Source: Amborella trichopoda (Eukaryota > Streptophyta > Magnoliopsida > Amborellales > Amborellaceae). Taken from it: DNA of 64,000 bases. Positions 33,400-44,748 of the stretch are shown piece after piece (positions within the stretch are counted from its first letter, which is position 1; each line of letters opens with the position of its first letter). The notes under the pieces were generated by a model, which made no database searches, had not been told where the DNA came from, and saw nothing but the letters and a program-made list of their open reading frames with translations. The stretch spans positions 8,451,093 to 8,515,092 of the forward strand of contig NW_006494931.1 of the NCBI RefSeq assembly GCF_000471905.2. Direction: 5' to 3'. The translations under genes were made by a program, and so were the position numbers.

Positions 33400-33970
33400 G
33401 AAATTTCCAGGAACTGTGAGGGCTTTTGTATTAAGCTTTTCAATGACTAAACAGGGTCCAAATAGGCTCAAATCGATCTTGAATGAAAGATATGTGTATG
33501 TATTCTAAGTTTTATTTTGACACTATGTTAAATTTTTGTATAGACGAAGAGACATGCCTTGAAATGTTGGGGTATGTCGCTGTCCACAGTTGCTATAATT
33601 TCTAGCAACTGTCGTGCATTTTGATATCAAACAGTGTCTAAACGCCTTCAAACCACCACCATTTCAAAGATCTATGAATGAGATCAAATTTGCATGTTTA
33701 AGTTATTTTGAAATTCCCTGTAGGTTGAGAGATATACCTTGAAATATGAGGGTATGTCATTGTATACAGTTGCAGGAAATTTCGGCAACTGTCACTCACA
33801 TTCTACCAAGCTTTTGACCTATCAAATTTCGTCCCCACATCTTCAAACCACTACCATATTAAAGATCCATGTGTAAGCTTGATGTTGTATGTTTGAACTA
33901 TTTTGAAATTATCCCTAAATTGGGAGTTATGCCTCCGAGAAGAGGGGTATGTCACCATTACATACCACTG
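33400..33970 (+). repeat. Three diverged ~190-bp repeats with CAGTTGC/GCAACTG hairpins
   Basis: Each unit contains GGGTATGTC followed in the first two by CAGTTGC, a spacer of about 11 bp and GCAACTGTC (about 33586-33612 and 33768-33793). The third unit (near 33947) keeps the GGGGTATGTCACC part but has lost the stem. CTTCAAACCAC.ACCAT.. also repeats. They belong to the chromovirus-like LTR. Confidence 0.7.
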
Positions 33971-34379
33971 AAAGTTTATTTTTATGTTCGTATCATGTTA
34001 CCTTTTTCTGGATCACTCGCTAAGGAACTCTAGTGGCACAGTGTGATCTTGTTAAGTGATAGTTTTCATGTGACGGATACTAAATTCCATAGTGTTATGT
34101 GGATGATGCTATGAAGTTATATGTTCTGTGAAATTGATAAGTGCAATACCAATGTGATAGTTCTACGATGAATGTTACATGGTAAGTGCTGCAATGTTAA
34201 TGTTGATTGCTAAATGCAAATACGATGTGATAGTTCTCATATGATGGATGTGTTATGCCAAGTATTATAGGGTTATGTGACTACTGGATAGCTCTGAGTA
34301 AGACTCAAACTCTGCCTAATGAAAATTGAAGTATTTGTCGTAAGGCACTAATTTAGCATAAATGAATTTAATGCTTGAG

Positions 34380-34570
34380 ATTGTTACAATGTTGCGATAA
34401 TGACCACTTTGCAATGAGACACCCGTTGGTAGTGGTGACTGTTATGTTATGATGCTGCAATAATGGCCACTACGCGGTGGGGCACCCATCAGTAGTGGAT
34501 ACTATTTTACTGTTACTGCCGGCTACGCGATGGGACATCCATTGGTAATAAGGACTGCTATATTGAGAAA
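34380..34570 (+). repeat. Short array of GGCCACTACGCGGTGGGGCAC-like units
   Basis: Units of about 70 bp repeat AATGACCACTTTGCAATGAGAC, AATGGCCACTACGCGGTGGG and GCCGGCTACGCGATGGGAC, each followed by CCATT/CATC and GGTAGTGGT/AGTAGTGG. Three units are visible in the LTR-like region; none is coding. Confidence 0.6.
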
Positions 34571-34914
34571 AGTGATGCCGGCCATGTCCCCTAACTTGTT
34601 AAATGATAGGAAGGAGTTAAGGGAAAGTGAAATGGGAGGGTCGCACGCCTCAAAATTCATGAGAGGAGACCAGTGACTGATGCCTCGCAAGGTAAGTGCC
34701 TATGGAAAACCCCAATGTGTGTTGGGGACCGTGTGTGTGAGTATGAGGGCATTACGAAATGGATTCACCCACTTATCATTACCCTCTGTCCTGAGATATA
34801 ATAGAGTTCCTAAGCAATGAGATTAGCTTAGCCCGATGGATAGGGCTTCTACTTTGGGAGTTGGTGCCCTTTAGAAGAGAATAGGCCATGGCTGCCTTTC
34901 TTTAGGGGTGACCT

Positions 34915-35440
34915 GTGGTAGTTTTGGTTCCAACAACTGGGGGCCTTGCTTAAGGGTGTTCTTCATAGTCTATCAGAATCTAGATATGTCTAGTAGTTGA
35001 GGGCCTTGCTTAAGGGCGTTCTTCATAGTCTATCAGAATTTGGATATGTCTAGTAGTTGGGACCCTTGCTTCAGGCTTCCTTCCCAATCCATCACGATTT
35101 CAGTCTACTGGTAGGGGCCTTCACATAGCATTTTTCCCACTTCAGTAGATATTGGTTTGATAGTCAAGGGCCCTTAATGGGGCATATGAGCTACTGCACC
35201 ATGGTTGGATTTGCTTTGACATGAGTGGTGCCTCTTCAGGCTTGATACCCCAATCTATCAGGCTTAGTCAGGGGTACTTTGTTGTCCATCCTGAGTTTCT
35301 AAACCATTGACAACTGGGACCCTTAATAAGGCGGTCTCTTTGAGGATTGAAACTCTAATCTACTGGGCTTAGCCAAAGGCTTTTTATTGGCCATCCTGAA
35401 ATTCTAAACCATCAGCAGTTGAGAACCTTAATAAGATGGT
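34915..35440. repeat. Two nested tandem repeats (75 bp and about 115 bp)
   Basis: GGGCCTTGCTTAAGGGNGTTCTTCATAGTCTATCAGAAT... repeats with a period of about 75 bp at 34942 and 35001, with a third, weaker unit at 35061. From 35235 a different unit of about 115 bp (TCTAA/TCTATC.GGCTTAG, CCATCCTGA, TTCTAAACCAT, AACTGGGACCCTTAATAAG) occurs twice. No gene is present. Confidence 0.7.
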
Positions 35441-37357
35441 TACCTATAGTGTTAGGGGGTGGTGGTCTTGCTTAACAATCAATAGCCTTTTGACAACACT
35501 GATCTCGATTTGTCTGAGTGATTGCGCTTTGACTTCATGGAGAAAAAATCCTTTGGGCGTGTGGTCGATCCGATTTACCATCTTTGTGATATTTTTGAAA
35601 GACATGAGTGCTTTGAGGGTTGACCTGTATTGTTGAAGATTTTCCTGGACCCTTTCTTTTAGCCCCACTAGTAGGATACTCTTTGAGGGGCATTGGTTCC
35701 CAAACTAATGAGTTTTTGCTCTCACTATTTTTGGTTTTGGCAGTATGGTACCCCTTTGAGGGGGCACAATTTCCTGAACTGTCAAGCTTTTGCATGAGGG
35801 TAGGTCAAAGCCGCTTGTGAAGGCGGTTGCTGCATCAACATGCTTATTTGTCTAAGCACCCTTTTGGGTTTTTACTTGGACTGGGAGGAAGTGGCATCAC
35901 ATAACGGTTTTCACCAACTTTCTTTTTTAAATAGATTTTTTTACCCGTGACTTCAAGGTCACGTCTGTCTTTATTTCCATTTTACTCATGGCGCCCTTTC
36001 GAGTTTTCACTATGCCCGGTTTTTTTTCTTTTTTTTTTCGATATTTTTACCCATGGATTTGTGGCTATGTCTGCTTTATATATATATATATATATATATT
36101 CTCATGGTTTTGAATGATGCTCAATAGGTAGCAAAAAGTGTTTACTCAAGTGTGATGATCAAGTGGGAGCGACCATAGAAGGGTCAAATTGCTGCCTGAG
36201 ATGAGATGAAGGCGCGAGTCAACTGGGGTTGTTGTATGGTTTGTTTTATGAGAGAGGTGAGATGAAGACCCACTGGGGATAGTGTGTGGTGCAACACTTT
36301 TGGGGGAGTGGTAGACTTACTAAGATTGCATCTCAACTGGGGATAGTGATTGGTGAAATCGTGACAATTGCAGCCCACATTGATGAAATGAATAGTTGGA
36401 GGCCTCACTGGGGGAATGACGTACCAGTGAGGGTTGTGGCTCATCTGGGCAGTGAGGATGAGATGGGTGATCAGGACTCTCATAGTTTAGTGAGTCTGAG
36501 ATGATGATTATGGTAGTCATGAAGGGCAAGATTCGTCTAGGGAGTTGGTGTAGTCATGCGAAAGTGTCGATCTCATGGTGGTCACGTTTGGAATGACCCA
36601 TTGGTGAATGAGGTGTTTAGGTCTAGTGACTCTTTATGAGTTTAAGAGGGGTATCTAGGTGAACATATGAGGGTGTGAGGTAAGAGGGTTGGGAGTTTTG
36701 AAGGTTAGAAGCTTTAGAAACGGGTTTTCAAAGGGTGTGTGTTTGAGAGCGTGAGGGGCTTTAGAAGGATTTGAAAGCTTGATAGGAGAGAGAATGGGAG
36801 AGTACAAGGAGCCAAGCGCCCAAGCCGTCTGACTTGTGAGGGTTTATGGGAGAAGATGAGAGATAGTTGAGAGGGAGGAGTCCTAGTGAGATAAAATAGA
36901 ATGGAGAGAATGAGGGAACCATGCAGCTATGCCACCTGGATCGAGAGAGAAAAGAGAAAGAGAGGGATACTGGCAGCTGGCATATGGGGGAGACGAGAGA
37001 GATATAAAGGGGGGGTCCATCCCCCTCTTTCTGACTTTGGCGCCCCACCTCTAGGGGCATTTTTTAGCCCTTGCATAGACCATTTCCAATTACGCCGAGC
37101 CTCCTCTTTGCATTGGGCTTAGTTTTGTAGCATTCTGATGCCGTTTGGGTCTTCAAAAAGCCATTATTATGATTTTAACCCAAGGTAAAATTTTCTGCAT
37201 AGGCCATTGCCAAGGATATGGTGGTCATTCTGCCCTTGTCTTTTTACTTGAGAGCCCTTGTTTTTTAAAAAATAACCTTTCTCTTGAGTGGACCTTTTGG
37301 TCTTTGAGCAGTTGGAGGGAGTTATGGGAAATTCCCCATTTTTACCTTCTACTCCAG
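35441..37357 (+). other. LTR-like U3 region of an unidentified element
   Basis: This stretch precedes a TATA box at 37358 and has LTR-like features without coding content: a (TA)n run at 36077-36099, CACTGGGGATAGTG-type repeats at 36206-36420, and purine-rich sequence to 37000. The repeats resemble those at 17810-17890 and 18520-18960. I cannot find the start of an LTR or a partner copy in the window, so assignment to an element is inference from the promoter-like end and the repeats. Confidence 0.35.
36077..36099. repeat. (TA)n microsatellite
   Basis: An uninterrupted alternation of T and A over about 23 bp, flanked by TGCTT and TTCTC. Confidence 0.9.
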
Positions 37358-37365
37358 TATAAAAA
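37358..37365 (+). promoter_or_regulatory. TATA box of an LTR-like region
   Basis: TATAAAAA followed by GGGGAGAGGGGCTCC and a CATTCACTC start-like stretch about 30 bp downstream. An unspliced leader-like region and a possible gag-like ORF at 38.1 kb follow. The GACTCCGC at 37683-37690 could be part of a decayed primer-binding site, but the match is short. Confidence 0.4.
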
Positions 37366-37739
37366 GGGGAGAGGGGCTCCATTTTTTGCCATTCACTCTT
37401 ATTTTCAACTTTTAAAAGAGAGAGTGGGTAGGAGCTCGCTTGAGAGAGAAATTGGGTCCATAGATGCTTTGAAGAGGGCCTTTGGGGCTTTGAAAGTCAC
37501 GGCGAGCTCATCTCAAGCGCCTAAGAGCAGTAAAAGCTAGCCCATTGCTCTTTTTTTCTTTTGTCTAGCATTTTAATTATTTTGTTCATGCTTTTCTATC
37601 ATTTTTTATCATGGCTAGTATATCTTTAATCGTCCAGGACTATACAAGTACGTAGAGATCTTCGTGGGACCGGGGAGGGAATGACTCCGCGGCCCTTTAT
37701 TCGACTTCAAACCATTTCTGTCTGGTTGCTTTTCCATGT

Positions 37740-37925
37740 TCTCCAGGTCTTGCATATTTTTGCACTTTCATGTATTTTAATGCATCTTTTTATCCTCTCA
37801 TGCATCTTTTTGTACTAAAAATGCATTTCTTTGCATCTTAGTGAGTCTCTTTGCATCTTAATGCACCTTAATGCATATTTTTGCATTTAGAATTTGTACT
37901 TAAAATGCATCTTTTTCACTTTGAA
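37740..37925 (+). repeat. TGCATCTTTTTGCA repeats
   Basis: TTGCATATTTTTGCA, ATGCATCTTTTTAT, ATGCATCTTTTTGTA, TTTGCATCTTA and ATGCATATTTTTGCA recur about eight times at 15-35 bp spacing. The strand is T-rich and non-coding, in the leader after the TATA box at 37358. Confidence 0.7.
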
Positions 37926-38122
37926 TGCTAGAAAAGGGGGCTCTTCAAGGGCATATTCAATGTTGGGCGTGATTCACTGTCTTGTGACCTCTTGAATCGC
38001 CCGGGAAGACTTGGACTAGCCATCACCTTATTTTGACAGATCTCTGTTTTACAAAGGAGATGTTGCCAAATTTTTGTTAGCCTTGGTGAGGCCTCATGCT
38101 TTCTTTTAAGTCCATGTGAAAA

Positions 38123-38386
38123 ATGAACTTACTTTCATGCTCTTTCTTTGGCATTTTCGCACCATGTAGGGGGAGGACCCCGAAGGATGGCCACTCGCAA
38201 CATGACCAGAGCTTCAAACCTTTTGCATATGAGCAACTGGATGAGAAACCTAACCCTAAGGATGCCATTATCATTCTTGATAACCCCAAGGAGGTGCTCG
38301 AGTTGGAGGATGGTGTTGGTGGTAATGCAGCTGAGCCATCTCTTTGTTTTTCTCAAGAGGAATTGGGGATAAGGATCAATGCGTAA
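38123..38386 (+). pseudogene. Unrecognised ORF, possibly start of an element gag
   Basis: The open frame 38123-38386 reads GRTPKDGHSQHDQSFKPFAY, PNPKDAIIILDNPKEVLELE and ends ELGIRINA. An alternative frame starts MATRNMTRASNLLHMSN at 38187. Neither resembles a domain I know. The ORF follows a TATA-bearing LTR-like region by about 800 bp, where a gag would begin, and is cut off by AT-rich DNA holding the MITE at 38538. I call it a pseudogene because it is short and isolated; it could also be chance. Confidence 0.3.
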
Positions 38387-38537
38387 TTGTAACAAAATGT
38401 TATTAAACCCAAATAAAAACCATGCTCTTGAATACAGGACACAAATCCAAACATAAACTTGGAAAAACTACAAGAACAAAAGAAAAATAAGCTCGAGGAG
38501 AGATAAAAAAGGCAATATTCATATAAGGATGGTTTTG

Positions 38538-38902
38538 TATAAGGCTGAGGCCAAATCAAAGTAAGGCACCCCTTAAAATAGTGTCGAAAGATATCGTTTT
38601 AGTACTGTAGATCTTTATGACGGCCTGGAAATTTATTTTTACCTTTGATTATAAAATCTAAAATTCCAAACATATTGTAGATCAAGTAGATCTATGAACA
38701 CTTGAAAATCTTAAAATATGACGGTCTAGATAATGCATTACAAGGTACACTATTTCCAAGAATTGAAGTCCTTTTTTTTTTACGTGCACGTATCTCAAGG
38801 TTGAGATGATTGAATTTGAGGGTTTTTCAAAATTGAAACAACCTTTTCTAATAAATTTTTGAGGTGCGCATTAGTTTGATTGTCTAGAGCCTCAACCTTA
38901 TA
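38538..38902. mobile_element. MITE with imperfect terminal inverted repeats, copy 2
   Basis: The left end TATAAGGCTGAGGCCAAATC and right end GATTGTCTAGAGCCTCAACC-TTATA are inverted copies over about 40 bp, with GGCACCCC against GGTGCGC. Interior words GTAGATCAAGTAGATCTAT, AAAATCTTAAAATATGACGG and AATGCATTACAAGG correspond to those of the copy at 3771-4143. Length is 365 bp against 373 bp. The interior is non-coding. Confidence 0.65.
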
Positions 38903-39156
38903 TAAACGTTTTCCATGATGTAACCCTAGGAAAAAAAAAAAAAAAAGATTTACAAATCCTTGAAGATCCAATAGATATAGCCTCGAATTGGTGACCATTG
39001 GTTTCTAAAAGTCTTCTTTCACAACCAGTTCGACCCGCATAAAATTGGTTTGAGCACTTTGTTGCTTCATGAAAAACATTTTGATATAGGAAATCACAAA
39101 AAATCTTGTTGTTTGGAGTTTTTTTCTATCAAAAGAGAGGAAATTGGCTTTTGGTG

Positions 39157-40155
39157 TGTAGACACCCCATTGTAATTTGGAAAATTATGTGGTTTTCTAA
39201 ACCTTTAGGACTACACTATCTTAGTAAACCCAAAACCATAGTTCACACAGCCTACCCTATGACCTAGAACCATTCCGCCTACCAAGAATCTTGTAGATAC
39301 CCTGTTTTGACCCAGAATCCCGGAGAAGCTCTATTTTACAAAAAAAATCATTAAAAATAATAGAAAAAACCTTTTTGACCCAAAGTTTCTCTGAGAGCTT
39401 CACAAGAGGTTGAGGAACACACTTGAAGAGAAATTTTTTAATTTAGACCATTTTTGGTCGCCCAACCTAGACTGGGAGACATGAGTGGTGTCGCCCAGAC
39501 TTGCGCGACAAGATTAGTGTCGCCCGGGTGACACCATTGGTGTCGCCTAGGCCCTTTTGACCCAGCTTAGAAATTTCCCTAAGGCATCAATTTCTTGCCT
39601 CTTTGGAAGGTCTTGAGAGAAAAACCTGGTGAGTTTATGAAACCCTAATATGAAAACCCTAATCCTAAGCCTGAAAAACTTTTGATCTTTAAGGCACAAC
39701 AACCCTAATCCTAAGAAACCCTGACCATTTTCAATCATCCTTAAGGCACAACAACCCTTTTCAACCATAGATTGTCTGGGCAACATCTGAATCAGAGAGG
39801 CAAAATAGGACGTCGATTTTGACATGGGCGAGCCCTAGAAGGCTCAGGAATCTTGGGTCATCCAACCGGGTTTGGTATTGTTCTCTTACTCTTTTCTTCT
39901 TCTTTTTACTGTTTTATTTCATTTTGATTTGCTTGCTGCTTTGAATTCTTGTTTTGATTCATGCTGGCTCTGCCACAGATCTGAGAGCGGATCTGCTCAT
40001 TTCTGAGTAGATCTGGCCTCAGATCTGACTTCAATTTATCCCACTTTCTCTACCACATTATTTTCATCAGTTTATGGTGTCAAGATCTGAGAGATCTTCG
40101 TCAGAAGATCTGAGAGATCTTCGTCAGAAGATCTGTCCGATTTTCATCATAAACA
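39157..40155 (+). mobile_element. Ogre-like element E1, 5' LTR
   Basis: It starts TGTAGACACCCC and ends CATCATAAACA, 3 bp before a primer-binding site. It aligns with the LTR of E2 (48942-50024) along its length, but lacks about 170 bp present there between about 49350 and 49545, including E2's TATA box. The flank before it ends TTGGTG. GTCGCCC words recur (39450-39550), including the near-palindrome GTGTCGCCCGGGTGACAC at 39517-39534. Confidence 0.85.
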
Positions 40156-40158
40156 GTT

Positions 40159-40176
40159 TGGCGCCCACTATGGGGC
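40159..40176 (+). promoter_or_regulatory. Primer-binding site of E1
   Basis: TGGCGCCCACTATGGGGC is the form widely seen after LTRs of plant gypsy elements (TGGCGCCCACCGTGGGG-type). E2 has TGACGCCCACCATGGGGC in the same place. Confidence 0.8.
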
Positions 40177-42547
40177 ATTTCGAGCTTTATCCAAGCATCA
40201 AAACACGAGGTTTTGGTACTATTTTTTACTATTTCAGTCAACAAAAAGTCTAAAAACTTAGCGGTGACCAGGTGTTGCGAAACCCTATCTGTCCTGGGAG
40301 ACACCACTAGTGCCGCCCAAGTCTAGGGCGACCGACACGCCCTCAGTCGCCCAAATTTAGAAGTCTCAGAATCTTCTGAAACTTTGTAATATTTTTCTAG
40401 GGAATCTCTTGTGACTGCTCAAAAAATTTCAAATCAAAATAACATTTTAAAAATACAAAAAAAATAATTTTTGTCAATATTAGTCTGTTCTATTTGCGCT
40501 TTTCTGTTTTATTTTATTTTAATGTATTTCATCATAAATATTATTTTCCCTACTTCTGTAAGTTTATTGTAACCTTATTTCATTAGGAAAAAAATAATAA
40601 AAAAAAAAAATAATTCTTTAAGCATGCAAGGGCAACACCAGTAGTGTCGCCCGAGCAACACCACCAATGTCACCTAGTTGCAATGGTCCCAGAAAATTCT
40701 TGGGACCCCACAAACTTCTTCCAGAAGCTTTTAGCTTCCTGTTCACCAATTTTTGGCTTAAAATAAAATTTTTAAAAAATAAAAAAAATATCTTGCTTCA
40801 GATAGGTGTGTTATGTTTCTGGCTTTCCGATTTTAATTTAGTTTGTTAATTTTGATTGAAATCATGTTTTCCCTGCTTTCACCATGATTAGTTTAATTTT
40901 TTTTCATCAAAATTAAAAAGATAAAAATAAAAAAGTAAATACATTGAGGGTTCCTTGCACCCTCCCTGAACCGTGTCCCATTCGAGTCACCCTCGACTCA
41001 GGCTGAGCTTGACTTAGCACAAACTGTGCTTGGTCTCACTATCTTGATTGTACCTTCTTAGGGGTTACCTACCCCTCCATCTATATTGTGCTTCGAGCGA
41101 GCTTCGCCTCGAAGCGAGCATCGCCAGGCATGACTAGTGTCAAGCGCTTGCTTTATTTCTTCATTGCATTGTGTGCTTGACAGTTATTTTGATTGCGTGC
41201 TTCTTTACACACTCCAGCACACACCAGAATGAGAATGCTCATGAAACCAACAAACAAATATTTTGAAAACCCTCAAAATCCGCATTAACGGCGTGAGGGG
41301 AATCTAGCTTTGAGAGTCGATGCGGTTGGGATTCACGTAACTTTAACTGTGAGCGCCCCTCCGTAGTCCTTTGCCTTAAAGAAACTCCACGTATAGTAGG
41401 ACCTGGTGGAGGCCAAGACCTATGTGGGGACCTATATCAGCCTAGCTACATTTTAATAGTTAGGAACCCACTCTCAAGTCAACCTTACATATAATTTAGG
41501 TCAAAAGTTTTCGTGTGTTGTGCTTGCTTATTTCTGTTGGCTAATCTTAGGTCTCAGTCTGGACTTGCTTTTGGTTCGAGCTAAACCCTCTGGGTCCATG
41601 TCCAGACTTGTACCCCGCTTAGCCCAAGTCCGAACCAGGTTTCACCTTGGTCAGAACTTAGGAGCCCTCTCAATCTGAGCCGAAGGCTCGTTCCTAGTTC
41701 ATCTTTGATCCAGTCCGGGTCCTCATCAAAATTCTCTGAGTCCAAGTCCAGGCTTGTACCTAGCTTAGCCCAGGTCCGAACCAGGTTTTGCCTTGGTCTG
41801 AACGTAGGCCCCCTCTCAGTCCAAGCCAAAGGCTCATTCCTAATTCATCCTTGATCTAGGGGGGTCCATACCTGATCTGATCATCAAAATTCTCTGGGTC
41901 TATGTCCAAGCTTGTACCTAGCTTAGCCCAGGTCCGAACCAGGTTTCACCTTGGTCTGATCTTAAGCCCCCTCTCGATTCGAGCCGAAGGCTTGTTCCTA
42001 GCTCATCTTTGATCCAATCTAGGTCTACACCTGGTATGACCATAAAAACTCTCTGGGTCCAAGTTCAGTCTTATACCCATCTTAGCCCAAGTTCACACTT
42101 AGGTCCGAACCTAGACCCCTTTTGGTTCAAGCCAGGGGCTCGTGCCTAAACCAACCTTGATCCAGTTGAGTCCACACCCGGTCTTATTATCACAACCCTC
42201 TAAGTCCAAGCCTAGGCTTGCACCCAGCTCAATCCAGGTTCGAACCAGGCTCATACCCTGGTCCGAACCTAGACCCACTCTTAGTTCAAGCCAAGACTCG
42301 TACCTATCTAGTCTAGATCTTAGTCTAGGTTCTAGCATAGGTCTAACCATAGAGTTGCCTCTAGAGCTAGACTAGGCTTACCCTAGTTCAAGGTCTGAAC
42401 CAAAACCCATTGAGTCTAGATTCGAGTCTAGTCTTAGCCTAGGTCAGTTAAGGTTTTGCCCCTAGACTCAGTCTAGGTTTGCCCTCAGTCGTCGAGTGTA
42501 GATCTTACGTAAGTCTAGATTTTAGAACCCCGCCAAAAGCAATCGCC
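40177..42547 (+). mobile_element. E1 untranslated leader
   Basis: About 2.4 kb of non-coding leader between primer site and gag, matched segment by segment in E2 (50046-52414). It has GTCGCCC motifs (40295-40350, 40620-40680), AT-rich stretches, and an inverted repeat GCTTCGAG/CTCGAAGC at 41090-41115. The tandem array at 41580-42330 occupies its end. Minus-strand frames here (41581-41829, 42111-42350) are shadows of the array. Confidence 0.75.
41580..42330 (+). repeat. About 155-bp tandem repeats in the E1 leader
   Basis: Roughly five diverged units contain CTCTGGGTCCAAGTCCAGGC, TTGTACC.AGCTTAGCCCAGG, TCCGAACCAGGTTTCACC and AAGGCTCGTTCCTAGTTCAT. E2 has the corresponding array at 51420-52150. 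Confidence 0.8.
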
Positions 42548-43560
42548 ATGTCAGTCACTCAAGGAGACTATGATGATCGCTCCACGGCCGACTCAAAGCC
42601 TAACCTGCCCAAACCTAGAAGCCAGTATGCTGCGATCCCTTGGGATTATCGACAAAACTCAGGTCAATCCATTATCCAACTCCTAGATCTTCAATTCGAG
42701 GCAGAATACCAAGGGTCCACTCCTAATCCTGAAATCTTTGTGGCCAGAAAATTCGGCTCCGCTCGAAAAACTTTGAATAGTCAAGGGGTCCACTTTTAGG
42801 CAACCAAAGTAGAAGTCGAGTGAGGGAAGAAGTTTAGGCCGTGTTGGAAGCCAATTCCCACAACTCGAACCGAGAAAACCGTGAGGCACAACATCCTCAA
42901 AACCAAGACCCACCTAGATCTAGAGGATCTAACCCAGCCTTGAGCCACCATGGTACAACTCACGATGTCTTGAACACTATACGTAGTAGAGGTGTCAATC
43001 TAGACCGACCCTTAGGTGAGAAGTCTGTCCAAGCTACTCTTAAAAGTCTAGTTGATGTAGGTTACACTATTCATGCCCCAGTCTACAGGTCGATCCCAAA
43101 CCAACCTAGTGGTATAGGTCAATCCCTAGCACAACCGAGTCAGTCGATTCTTCAATCGGTCCCTCTAGTTTATCCAGTCCAACAAACCGTGTAATTTCTG
43201 CAACTGGTGGCGACACTTATGGGTCAGTACGCCCCTCAGGCACAAATGTATCAAACCACCTTGGTGACTGCGGCTCAACAGTCTCAGGCCCATGCAGGCC
43301 AACATGTACCCCAAGTCTCGACTCATCAGTCTATGCTTTGGAACGATCCAACCAGTGGGCCTACTATCATGCCAAATACCCAACATGAAGGCACCATATA
43401 AGCAATGCGGGATAAGCTTGTAAGAATGGGCATGCATGAAATTCTACCCCTGAAGGCCTATGTTCATGAGACCCTTGCCGGCATAGAAGACCTTCCCCTG
43501 GGATTTGTCATCCCAGAATTTAGAAACAAGTTCAACGGGAAGAGAAATCCAGATACTCAC
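42548..43560 (+). pseudogene. E1 gag, truncated
   Basis: It starts at the ATG at 42548 (MSVTQGDYDDRSTADSKPNL) and runs open to 42799. Further frames read NSNRENREAQHPQNQDPPRS, GVNLDRPLGEKSVQATLKSL, GQYAPQAQMYQTT, AHAGQHVPQVSTHQSM and MGMHEILPLKAYVHETLAG, to FRNKFNGKRNPDTH. E2 gag (52415 onward) carries the same segments. The reading stops at 43560, where a Tat LTR begins. The last frame (43405-43605) is therefore a chimera of gag and LTR. Stops and frameshifts (42798, 43192, 43400) make it non-functional. Confidence 0.8.
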
Positions 43561-44748
43561 TATTCGAAGACATTTTTCAACACCTTGGTCCCTAATGCGG
43601 AATAAAAGATGAAGTAGGTCAATAAAACCTCGACATACAGTGAAATTCCCAACAATCTCATAATTACCCCATAAAGGGTCAGAATCTTCCTAAGAACTCC
43701 AAAAGGCCATCTACCAAGTTTCATCGCAATACGACTTGTCTAAAGTAGTGCAAACAAAGAAACAATTTTGAAAACATCAGCCTCTAGCAACCCTGAAACG
43801 GACCCTGTAATTAGAACTACATTTTCGATATGTTAAACATCTGAGAGACCATCGCCATTGGATCCGACACGGTAGAAAATCCCCATGGGTCAAGTTTTGG
43901 CTTAATCGAGCACTCCAGGACAAAGTTATGGGTAAAAGACCAAAAAGGGGTCGGCCGCACACTATTTCCGTGCACCCTCCCTGCCCAAAATGACCATTAA
44001 AGGTGATTGTTTTTGCAGCCTCGAGCAGTGACTTTCGGGGTCCATATCTCATTCGTCTAGAGTCAGATCTCTCAAATTTTTTGAGCATGTTCGTCTTATT
44101 ATGACGAACGTTTTGACGTGTGGCACACCCCGTGACGATACCCGAGCAGAGAGGAAAACTAGAGAGAAGTTGATGATTCGTGAAGATAGTGCAAAAAATT
44201 TAGCAACAGCATGCCTCACTAGGGTGGGGAAATCATGGCGCTCGCATACCCAATCGACCTGAAACCAATTGCATTATGTGTAAGGTCCGAGGCTATCTCT
44301 AGTCTGAACCCCATCTACAATGAACAGTTGGATTTTACACACGGAGGCGTCGAATTTGCCTTAAATTCCAGCCACCAGATTTCTAGATTCCGGCCAAAAA
44401 CTCAAAACGACGAAATCTTTATTTAGATACGAAATAGAGCTGCATTTATTGCAACGCGATCGTGACGGCATGCTCAGTGTGATCCAGTGAAGAAACCAAG
44501 GAAAACATCAAGAAACAAGTACATTATTGATCCGAAGTTTCAAGATCTGTGCAAATTTCGAGTCGCATAATCGTGGCGCAAAAACGTGATCCCTGGCTCG
44601 AAGTTGGTATCAAATCGATTGTCATGCTGAGCCCGATAAGAAAGAGAGAGATGAGGGTAGCAGCAGGGACTGTTTTGGAATTTTATATATTGTTGGGCAG
44701 GGGCAAAACAGTCCTTTTGCACCCAATTTTAGATTTTATTTTAATTCA
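43561..44748 (+). mobile_element. Tat-family LTR fragment, copy e
   Basis: It begins TATTCGAAGACATTTTTCAA, the LTR start of copy b, and follows the U3 of copies a, b and d to ACAGTCCTTTTGCACCCAAT at about 44727. It ends where they would continue toward the TATA box. So it is a 1.2-kb U3-only piece inserted in E1 gag. Its right junction is with a LINE endonuclease sequence. Confidence 0.85.

Larger units (their letters stand above)
32949..34900 (+). mobile_element. Chromovirus-like LTR piece (plus strand)
   Basis: About 34770-34865 (TTATCATTACCCTCTGTCCTG, then TTAGCTTAGCCCGATGGATAG) matches, in opposite orientation, the LTR sequence at 58805-58925. Upstream are three diverged repeats of about 190 bp (33400-33960) and a shorter-period array (34380-34570). 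The right end is lost: the GGGGTGTGACA end seen at 58108-58118 is not found here. T1 is inserted at its left side. No coding sequence is recognised. Confidence 0.6.

Noticed and set aside
34790-34870. Possible tRNA-like stretch (TTAGCTTAGCCCGATGGATAGGGC)
   Set aside because: It cannot be folded into a cloverleaf with proper arms, and the same sequence recurs at 58.8 kb as part of an LTR.
37683-37700. Primer-binding site after the TATA-bearing LTR-like region
   Set aside because: Only GACTCCGC resembles the Tat-type site; too short to annotate separately.
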